A stretch of 13,845 bases of DNA from JBOGED01 sp050743625 (GTDB taxonomy: Bacteria; Actinomycetota; Nitriliruptoria; Euzebyales; Egibacteraceae): positions 1-13,845 of the forward strand of contig JBOGED010000355.1 in the NCBI GenBank assembly GCA_050743625.1. Direction: 5' to 3'. The notes beneath the pieces are model-generated. The model worked only from the letters and a program-made list of their open reading frames with translations, was not told the DNA's origin and ran no database searches. Both the position numbers and the translations under genes were made by a program. Numbering within the stretch: the first letter of the stretch is position 1; each line of letters starts with the position of its first letter. Positions 1-5,831 of this stretch are shown here, piece by piece.

Positions 1-24
1 CGGCGTCGGGATGATAGATACTGG

Positions 25-120
25 GCATGGCCGGCTCCTTTCCGTATGTGGCTCCGTCCGTGGGTTCATCCGCGGGCGGATGACCCACGAATACCGCGAC
101 CGGAGCCGGCCGTTCCATGC
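25..120. repeat. Imperfect ~96 bp palindrome (nested inverted repeats)
   Basis: The outer arms are GCATGG plus CCGGCTCC (25-38) and GGAGCCGG plus CCATGC (102-120). The inner hairpin is CGTGGGT-T-CATCCG (59-72) against CGGATGACCCACG (77-89), with one bulged T and a four-base loop. Between the two stems the arms pair only partly. The element could be a miniature inverted-repeat element, a repeat-family palindrome or a bidirectional terminator. No T-tract follows either arm, which argues against a simple terminator, and no clear target-site duplication was seen. It lies directly upstream of a decayed glycosyltransferase piece. Confidence 0.6.
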
Positions 121-156
121 TGACTAGTGCGATGCAGCCGTGCCGCCGCTTGCGTG

Positions 157-414
157 TCAAATGCCGCTGCGCTATCCCGGGCGGTGGTGCTCGGCCCGGC
201 TGCCGACGGCGGCTACGCCTGCTCGCGACCGCCCGCCCGACCTCGCGCTGTTCGACGGCGTCGAGATGCCCATCGAGTGGGTGCTCGCCGACACCCTGAA
301 ACGCGCGGACGCCCGCCAGCGCTCCGGTGACGCTTACGGGAGGCTCGGCATGACCCTGACACTGCCGCCGACCTCGTCGCGGCGTTGCGAGCAGGACAGC
401 TGAAGGGCGGCGCG
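157..414 (+). pseudogene. Decayed C-terminal fragment of DUF2064/TIGR04282-type glycosyltransferase
   Basis: No single frame is open, but three consecutive frame segments read in family order. VVLGPAADGGY lies at about 184-216; LALFDGVEMPIEWVLADTLKRA in the next frame at about 238-306; and DTAADLVAALRAGQL in the first frame again at about 358-402. From memory, DUF2064 (TIGR04282) glycosyltransferases carry VxLGPAxDGGY, then a segment like ALFDGVxxST..T, then DVDTxxDL near the C-terminus. The N-terminal nucleotide-binding half is absent, and at least two indels separate the segments. I read this as the end of a dead gene rather than any of the short overlapping open frames. The assignment rests on motif recall, so it is moderate. 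Confidence 0.5.
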
Positions 415-466
415 ATGCGCACCGGGCCGTGGTCGCGCGGGGCAGGTCGACTGCCGCCGGTCAGGG

Positions 467-493
467 CTAACAAGTGTCTAACAAGTGTCTAAC
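467..493 (+). repeat. 11 bp tandem direct repeat upstream of molybdoenzyme operon
   Basis: CTAACAAGTGT occurs twice head to tail (467-477, 478-488), followed by a third partial CTAAC (489-493). The repeat ends 49 bp before the ATG at 543. A period of about one helical turn just upstream of the first gene of an operon is what stacked regulator sites look like. No matching regulator can be named from this sequence. Confidence 0.65.
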
Positions 494-542
494 GATGCCG
501 TCTCCCGGCGAGGCGTCGGCGACCCGTGGGTAGGTACCGGAC

Positions 543-2141
543 ATGACCAAGCCACGTCGAACCGTCGATGACCGCGCCGTCTACAGCCTTGCTGGCGCCC
601 GGCCGCTCTCGGTCGGGGCGTTGTGCGGCCTGGTCGCGGGGCTGCTCCTGACGCTGGCCCAGGCGCTGGCTCGTCTGTGGATCGGCGTGTCTCCGCCTGC
701 GGAGCTGCTCGGCGATCGGGTCGCGCCACTGCTGTCGATCGACCAGTTCTTCGCCCTGCTAGGGTTCTTCGGGGGTTACGACCAGTTGAAGGGGTTCGGG
801 GTCGTGGCGGGCACCCTCGGGCAGCTCGCCGTCGCGGTCGTCCTCGGCATCGGCTTCGCCCGGTTGTCAGCGCGCTCCCAACGCGACGGGTCGCGGCCGG
901 CGAAAGCGCTGGCCGTCGCGACCGCGGTGCTGTGGCTGGTTGCGGTCATCGTCCTGTGGCCGGTGCTGCCGACGAGCCAGCGGGGCCTGCCCCCAACCCC
1001 CGCGCGCATCATGACCATGCTCGTGATGGCGGCGACCCTCGCGCTGTTCGCGGTGGCGCTCGTCGTCACGTTCCGGCTGGTTATCGGACGGCGGCGCGCT
1101 GAAGAGACACCCGAGTCGCCGCCACCGGCGTCGGTCGCGCGCCGCGCGCTGCTCGCGGGCGGGGCGGGAGTAGGATTCGCGCTCGCCACGGGCGGGGTCG
1201 GGCGGGTCCTCTACCAGCGGTCCACGTTTCACTACGACGGGATGGAGTACAACGGGCCCGGAATCCAGCCGATCACGCCGAACCCGGAGTTCTACGTGGT
1301 GACGAAGAACGTCGTCGACCCCGCGTTCCGGCCCGAGGTATGGCGCCTGGCCGTCGGTGGCGCGGTGGCAGCCCAGCGGGCCCTTACCTTCGACGACCTC
1401 CGCCGCCTGCCCTCGACGGTCCAGGAGACCACGTTGACCTGCATCAGCAACGGGATCGGCGGCGGGCTAGAGAGCAACGCCATGTGGACCGGGGTGCGCC
1501 TGCCGGACCTCCTGCGCGACGCGGGGCCCGCGGACGGCGTCGTCGAGGTGCTGCTGACCGGTGTTGACGGCTACACCGACACGTTCTCGATCGAGAAGGC
1601 GATGCAGCCGACGACGCTCGTAGCTTATGAGATGAACGGTGAGCCGCTGCCGCCCCGCCACGGCTTTCCCGCGCGGGTCATCGTCCCTGGGCTGTTCGGC
1701 GAGAAGAACGTGAAGTGGGTGACCCGCATCGACCTGGTGACCGAGGAGGCGAGGGGCTTTTACGAGCGGCAGGGCTGGGGGCCGAACTTCGTCGTGCCCA
1801 CGCGCTCGCGGTTCACCGAGCCGGACTTCTCTCAGCCGCTGAAGGCGGGCAGCCTGGTCACTCTTCGGGGTACGGGCTTCGCGGGGGACCGCGGTGTGCA
1901 GCAGATCGAGGTCAGCATCGACGACGGCGCGACCTGGCTCCAGGCGCAGCTCGAATACGCCAGCTCGCCGCTCGCGTGGGTCCTGTGGCGCTACGACTGG
2001 CGGCCCGAGAGGCCCGGCGAGTACGCGCTGCTGGTCCGGGCCACCGACCGGACCGGCGCCGTCCAGACCCCTGAGGAGCGGCCCCGCCAACCAGAGGGTG
2101 CGACGGGCTACCACCGCGCCATGGCCCGCGTGGAGGTGTGA
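543..2141 (+). CDS. Membrane-anchored molybdopterin-dependent oxidoreductase (sulfite oxidase-like)
   Basis: The protein has 532 residues. The N-terminal ~185 residues hold about four hydrophobic segments (near 24-46, 84-107, 120-142, 157-182). A twin-arginine-like ARRALLAGGAGVGFAL follows at about 199-214, and the rest is a soluble oxidoreductase presumably outside the cytoplasm. The molybdopterin core is recognised by LTCISNGIGGG (298-308), whose Cys300 sits where sulfite oxidase/YedY-type enzymes place the molybdenum-ligating cysteine. GVDGYTDTFSIEKA (340-353), HGFPARVIVPG (373-383) and KWVTRIDL (391-398) follow. Residues ~420-532 resemble the immunoglobulin-like Mo-co dimerisation domain (IEVSIDDGATW). 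The substrate is not readable; sulfite or another small oxo-acceptor is possible. It heads a four-gene operon and is three bases from the redoxin gene. A GGTAGG lies a few bases before the ATG. Confidence 0.88.
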   Translation: MTKPRRTVDDRAVYSLAGARPLSVGALCGLVAGLLLTLAQALARLWIGVSPPAELLGDRVAPLLSIDQFFALLGFFGGYDQLKGFGVVAGTLGQLAVAVVLGIGFARLSARSQRDGSRPAKALAVATAVLWLVAVIVLWPVLPTSQRGLPPTPARIMTMLVMAATLALFAVALVVTFRLVIGRRRAEETPESPPPASVARRALLAGGAGVGFALATGGVGRVLYQRSTFHYDGMEYNGPGIQPITPNPEFYVVTKNVVDPAFRPEVWRLAVGGAVAAQRALTFDDLRRLPSTVQETTLTCISNGIGGGLESNAMWTGVRLPDLLRDAGPADGVVEVLLTGVDGYTDTFSIEKAMQPTTLVAYEMNGEPLPPRHGFPARVIVPGLFGEKNVKWVTRIDLVTEEARGFYERQGWGPNFVVPTRSRFTEPDFSQPLKAGSLVTLRGTGFAGDRGVQQIEVSIDDGATWLQAQLEYASSPLAWVLWRYDWRPERPGEYALLVRATDRTGAVQTPEERPRQPEGATGYHRAMARVEV

Positions 2142-2144
2142 CGT

Positions 2145-2669
2145 ATGAAGCGCGACGAGTTCGTGAGCGGGGCACAGTTCCCCGATCTTGAGCTGCCCGA
2201 TCACGCCGGCAACCCGCGGCGGTTGTCGGAGCTGGCCGGCGGGGATCCGCTGCTGCTGCAGTTCTACCGGGGCTGGTGGTGCCCCAAGGAGCAGGCATTC
2301 TTCCGCAACGTCGTCCACTTGCAGTGGGAGGCGGAGGTCGCCTACACGAGGTTCGTGTCCGTCAGCGTCGACCCGCCGCCGGTGGCCGCGGCGTTCCGCG
2401 CGGGGCTGGGCGCGCGCTGGACGTTCCTGTCCGACGAGGACCGCACCTGGCTGGACCGGCTGGGGTTCGAGGAGACTAACGACACCGCGAACGCTCCGTA
2501 CCTGCCGACCGTGTTCACACTGTTTCCCGACCTGGCGATCCACCGCGTCTACCACGGCTACTGGTTCTGGGGCCGCCCGACCAACGAGGAGCTGCGACGC
2601 GACTTCCGGGAGATCAGCCGGGAGGTCCGGTCGGACTGGGAGGCCCCGCCGCCTCAGCGGTGGTCCTGA
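2145..2669 (+). CDS. Peroxiredoxin-like (AhpC/TSA-type) redoxin with a single cysteine
   Basis: The 174-residue protein has a thioredoxin fold. It begins with the family opening FPDLELPDHAGNPRRLSEL (12-30), then LLLQFYRGWWCPK (36-48) with Cys46 at the peroxidatic position, and FVSVSVDPP around 69-77. There is no second cysteine anywhere, so if active it must work as a 1-Cys enzyme or rely on an outside thiol. No signal peptide or membrane segment is visible, so it should be cytoplasmic. GGAGG at 2132-2136 sits eight bases before the ATG and overlaps the end of the molybdoenzyme gene, so the two are almost certainly co-transcribed. The role is probably peroxide or oxidised-thiol handling next to the molybdoenzyme, but this is inferred from fold and neighbourhood only. 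Confidence 0.82.
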   Translation: MKRDEFVSGAQFPDLELPDHAGNPRRLSELAGGDPLLLQFYRGWWCPKEQAFFRNVVHLQWEAEVAYTRFVSVSVDPPPVAAAFRAGLGARWTFLSDEDRTWLDRLGFEETNDTANAPYLPTVFTLFPDLAIHRVYHGYWFWGRPTNEELRRDFREISREVRSDWEAPPPQRWS

Positions 2670-2670
2670 C

Positions 2671-3243
2671 ATGATCTGGTGCTGGTTCGCCCTGTGCCCA
2701 CAGACCCCTGATGGTGCCGTCGCGGCAGCCCCGATCCACGGGATGGACGGCACGGCCTTGGGGGTGCTGGCCGCCTGGGACCCAGCGTGCGACCGGCCGG
2801 AAGGCGCGGCGAAGATCGACGCGCGCGCGATCGACCCGGACGGGAGCGAAGCCACCGCCTCGCTGGTGCTGGCACCGAACCTGGTAGGGGTCCCCTTTGA
2901 CGACCTGGCGGTGTCGCAGGCGATCCGGGCTGTCCTGGCCCTGCCGCCCGCCGACGTGCTGTCGACGCTCTTGGTCGGCGACTCCTGGTTCGTCGGCGCG
3001 GTCACGGCCGTGTACGGCGCAAAGGACCGCCTTGAGTACGACCCGTTCGGGCTGATCTTCCCCGCCCGGCTCGTGCGCGTCGGGGCGGGCCTGCTCGGCC
3101 ACATGCCACCGGCCGCCGGCCCGAGCATGCAACGCCACGGCTCCTCCACACCGTGGCCAGCGGGGGCGTTCCCCCAGACCCCCCGGGCCACGGGGGCGTT
3201 CCCCCAGACTCCCCGGGCCACGGGGGCGTTCCCATCCGCATGA
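2671..3243 (+). CDS. Hypothetical protein, 190 aa, with repeat-built C-terminus
   Basis: I do not recognise this family. The ATG at 2671 lies one base after the redoxin stop. The frame has strong G/C third positions up to about residue 160 and its stop overlaps the GH15 start as ATGA (3240-3243); both argue it is translated. The first 150 residues look globular, mixed alpha/beta, with a DDLAVSQAIRAVLALPPADVLSTLLV stretch that could be two helices, and no membrane segment or signal peptide. The last ~26 residues are GAFPQTPRAT twice plus GAFPSA, encoded by a 30 bp tandem repeat that looks acquired rather than ancestral. The same DNA is also open upstream from 2188 in this frame, but that part is only a shadow of the redoxin gene. 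Confidence 0.7.
   Translation: MIWCWFALCPQTPDGAVAAAPIHGMDGTALGVLAAWDPACDRPEGAAKIDARAIDPDGSEATASLVLAPNLVGVPFDDLAVSQAIRAVLALPPADVLSTLLVGDSWFVGAVTAVYGAKDRLEYDPFGLIFPARLVRVGAGLLGHMPPAAGPSMQRHGSSTPWPAGAFPQTPRATGAFPQTPRATGAFPSA
3161..3233. repeat. 30 bp GC-rich tandem repeat (2.4 copies)
   Basis: There are two full units (3161-3190 and 3191-3220), differing at one base (C/T at 3180/3210), and a third partial unit (3221-3233). Each unit contains GGGGGCGTTCCCCC, able to form a five-pair hairpin with a CGTT loop. The array sits at the extreme 3' end of the 190-residue gene and stops seven bases before the GH15 ATG. It therefore occupies the place where a ribosome-binding site would lie. It looks like a slipped-strand or REP-type insertion. 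Confidence 0.9.
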
Positions 3244-5081
3244 GCAACAGGCCCATCGGCGATTACGCCATGCTGTCGGACTGCCACTCCGCTGCGCTGG
3301 TCAGCGGCGACGGCAGTGTGGACTGGCTGTGCGTGCCACGGTTCGACTCGCCCTCGCTGTTCGGGCGGCTGCTGGACGACGCGGCTGGGCATTGGCGTAT
3401 CCGTCCCAGCGGGGATTACGAGATGCGCCGCCGCTACCTTCCGGAGTCGTTGGTGCTGGAAACGCAGGTGGACACCCCGACTGGTGCCGCCATGCTCACC
3501 GACGCGCTGGTGTTCGACGAGGACGAGCGCGGCCACGAGATCGGACGCGACGCGTCCCATGTGCTCGTGCGTGTGCTGGAGGTGACCAAGGGTAGCGTGG
3601 ACGTCGAGGTCGAGTTCGCCCCGCGGCCGGAGTACGGGCTGGTCCACCCCCGCCTGCAGCTCGTCGAGGGTGGGCTGGTCGCCCGGGGTGGCAGCGCGGT
3701 CCTCACGCTGGCGGGGCTGGCGCCGACGGCGATCGACGGGTCCACCGCCACCTGGCAGGTCGGGCTGAGCGCCGGGGAGACGCTGGCGTTCGCGTTACAG
3801 CACAGCGCGAGCTGGCAACCACTTCCCGAGCCGTGGCGCCATGATGAGATCGAGCGGCGGCTGAACGCCACGCTGCAGGGCTGGCGGTCGTGGTCCAAGC
3901 TGCACCAGTCCTACGATGGCCCCTGGCGCGAGCTGGTTCACCATAGCGGCCGCGTGTTGCAAGGGCTGACCTACCAGCCGACCGGCGCGGTGATCGCCGC
4001 TGCCACGACCTCGCTGCCGGAGCAGGTCGGCGGCTCCAGGAACTGGGACTACCGCTACGGGTGGATCCGAGACGCGAGCCTGACCCTGAACGCGCTGTGG
4101 GTCGCCGCCTGCCCCGACGAGGCCAAGCGCTTCCTGTCGTGGGTGATGGGGGCGGCTGGCACGAGCCTGCAGCGGGAGACGGGGCTACAGATCATGTACG
4201 GCGTCGGCGGCGAGCACGACCTGTCCGAGCGCGAGCTGGACCACCTGGCCGGCTGGCGTGCCAGCCGCCCCGTACGGGTCGGCAACGCCGCCTGGAGCCA
4301 GCGTCAGCTCGACATCTACGGCGAGCTCCTCGACGCTACCTATCGGTTGCGCGAGCAGCTCGGCGACCTCGACGAAAGCACCCGCACGTTCCTGAGGGAC
4401 GTGGCTGACGCGGCGGCGGCCCAATGGGAAGAGCAGGACCAGGGCATCTGGGAGTCACGCGGCGGACCCCAGCACTACCTGTACTCCAAGCTGATGTGCT
4501 GGGTCGCCCTGGACCGCGCGATCCAGCTCGCCGACCAGATCGGAGCGGCCGACCGCGTCGAGCGCTGGGCCGGGGTACGGAAGGAGATCCGTGACGCGAT
4601 CCTGCGGCGGGGGTGGAGCGAGACCCTCGGCTCGTACACCCAGATTTTGGACGTCGACGGCCTGGACGCGTCTACGCTGATGCTCGCGATCACCGGCTTC
4701 CTGCCCGCGTCCGACGAGCGGATGCGGGCCACGATCGACGTGATCGCGACCCAGCTCGCGGCGCCGTGCGGGCTCATCTACCGCTACCGAGGCACCGACG
4801 GGCTCGAGGGCGGCGAGAGCACCTTCGTGCTGTGCACCTACTGGCTGGCCGAGTGTCTGGCCCTGGCGGGCGAGCCCGAGGCGGCGCGGGAGGTGTTCGA
4901 GCGCGTCACCGCTTATGTCAACGACGTCGGCCTGCTCGCCGAGGAGGCCGATCCTACGACCGGTGAGTTGCTCGGCAACTTTCCCCAAGCCTTCAGCCAC
5001 GTCGGTCTCGTCAACGCGGCCTGGGCGATCGCGAACGCCGAGACCGGCACGGATCAGGATGCGGGCGCCTCCAAACGGTAG
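3240..5081 (+). CDS. Glycoside hydrolase family 15 (glucoamylase/trehalase-type)
   Basis: The enzyme has 613 residues, the usual length for bacterial intracellular GH15 enzymes. Residues 1-~190 match the trehalase-like N-terminal beta domain (PIGDYAMLSDCHSAALVSGDG, then DWLCVPRFDSPSLF). The (alpha/alpha)6 catalytic domain follows. Its landmarks are GGSRNWDYRYGWIRDAS (264-280), PVRVGNAA (344-351), GIWESRGG (402-409, Glu405 a likely general acid), YSKLMCWVALDRA (415-427), GGESTFVLCTYWLAE (524-538, Glu526 a likely general base) and LGNFPQAFSHVGL (578-590). It hydrolyses terminal alpha-glucosidic bonds; glucoamylase against trehalase cannot be decided by eye. No signal peptide is seen. I chose ATG 3240 because the family signature starts at residue 4 and its ATGA overlap couples it to the preceding gene. 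An upstream GTG (3153) would add 29 residues encoded only by the tandem repeat. Confidence 0.9.
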   Translation: MSNRPIGDYAMLSDCHSAALVSGDGSVDWLCVPRFDSPSLFGRLLDDAAGHWRIRPSGDYEMRRRYLPESLVLETQVDTPTGAAMLTDALVFDEDERGHEIGRDASHVLVRVLEVTKGSVDVEVEFAPRPEYGLVHPRLQLVEGGLVARGGSAVLTLAGLAPTAIDGSTATWQVGLSAGETLAFALQHSASWQPLPEPWRHDEIERRLNATLQGWRSWSKLHQSYDGPWRELVHHSGRVLQGLTYQPTGAVIAAATTSLPEQVGGSRNWDYRYGWIRDASLTLNALWVAACPDEAKRFLSWVMGAAGTSLQRETGLQIMYGVGGEHDLSERELDHLAGWRASRPVRVGNAAWSQRQLDIYGELLDATYRLREQLGDLDESTRTFLRDVADAAAAQWEEQDQGIWESRGGPQHYLYSKLMCWVALDRAIQLADQIGAADRVERWAGVRKEIRDAILRRGWSETLGSYTQILDVDGLDASTLMLAITGFLPASDERMRATIDVIATQLAAPCGLIYRYRGTDGLEGGESTFVLCTYWLAECLALAGEPEAAREVFERVTAYVNDVGLLAEEADPTTGELLGNFPQAFSHVGLVNAAWAIANAETGTDQDAGASKR

Positions 5082-5785
5082 CCCACGCCCCAGACCGTGC
5101 GGACCAATGTCGGGGCGGCGGGATCGGGCTCGATCTTCTCCCGGAGGCGGCGCACGTGGACCGTAACCGTCGAGGTCTCTCCCCAACGAAAGCCCCACAC
5201 CTGCTCCAACAGGGTCTCGCGGCTGCAGACCTCGTCCGCGTGGCGCATGAGGTACACCAGGAGCTTGAACTCCAGCGCGGTGAGCGTCGCGGGGCGCCCG
5301 AAGACTTGGACGCGGCGCGTGCGCTCGTCGACGGTCAGCGGACCGACGCGCAGCACCGCCGGCACCTGTGAGCCCGAATTCCTGCGACGCAGCACGCACC
5401 CCACGCGCGCGAGCAGCTCCTGCGGAGACACGGGGTTTGGCACGAAGTCGTCGGCGCCGAGGTTCAACGCGAAGACCCGGTCGGCCTCTCCCGCGTTCGG
5501 GCTGAGCATCACCACCGGGACATCGCAGCGCTCCCGGAGGCGGCGGAAGAGGCCGAGCCCGTCGGTTCCGGGCAGGACCAGGTCCAGCACTACGAGATCC
5601 GGCGGATGCGACTGCACGGCCGAGATGGCTTGCACGCCGTTGCACACGACGGTCACCTGATAGCCGCCCCGCCGCAGGTGACGGCGGAGTGTCTGCGCCA
5701 TAAGCGGCTCCGATTCCACGATAAGGACGTGGGGGGCCGCCTCGTGGGGGATCACTTCATGAGGGGTCGTCATTGAAGCCGCCAT
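5054..5785 (-). CDS. OmpR/PhoB-type response regulator with atypical receiver
   Basis: The protein has 243 residues. The receiver domain (about 18-130) keeps the phospho-acceptor aspartate in VVLDLVLPGTDG (Asp68) and the Ser95 switch position. The usual acidic pair of VDDEP is VESEP (Glu24, Ser25), and the near-invariant lysine of VPKPF is Asn117 in VPNPV. A winged-helix DNA-binding domain follows (about 144-238) with TALEFKLLVYLMRHADEVCSRETLLEQVW, then the recognition-helix region TVTVHVRRLREKIEPDP and GVGYRLE. It acts as a transcription factor, but normal phosphorylation switching is doubtful. It lies 46 bp downstream of the ThDP enzyme on the same strand, with no histidine kinase beside it. 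No ribosome-binding site is clear; ATG 5773 (residue 5) is an alternative start. Its 3' end overlaps the GH15 3' end by 28 bp. Confidence 0.88.
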   Translation of the reverse strand: MAASMTTPHEVIPHEAAPHVLIVESEPLMAQTLRRHLRRGGYQVTVVCNGVQAISAVQSHPPDLVVLDLVLPGTDGLGLFRRLRERCDVPVVMLSPNAGEADRVFALNLGADDFVPNPVSPQELLARVGCVLRRRNSGSQVPAVLRVGPLTVDERTRRVQVFGRPATLTALEFKLLVYLMRHADEVCSRETLLEQVWGFRWGETSTVTVHVRRLREKIEPDPAAPTLVRTVWGVGYRLEAPAS

Positions 5786-5831
5786 GGCGGCGAGCCTAGG
5801 CGGATCGTCGGGCGTGTCGCTTGCGATCCCG

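Noticed and set aside
3161..3233. CRISPR-like array
   Set aside because: The 30 bp units are directly adjacent with no unique spacers, so this is a tandem repeat inside a coding sequence.
1467..3647. 726-codon open frame on the reverse strand across the molybdoenzyme, redoxin and unknown genes
   Set aside because: It is antisense to well-recognised genes with strong codon bias, its translation shows no family motif, and long antisense frames are expected in high-GC DNA.
4455..5645. 396-codon reverse-strand frame antisense to the GH15 end and overlapping the regulator gene
   Set aside because: The translation is arginine/proline-rich with no motif; the regulator frame on the same strand is clearly the real one.
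5802..5829. GGATCG/CGATCC inverted repeat between the ThDP enzyme and regulator genes as a terminator
   Set aside because: The stem is only six pairs with a 16-base loop and no T-tract; too weak to call.
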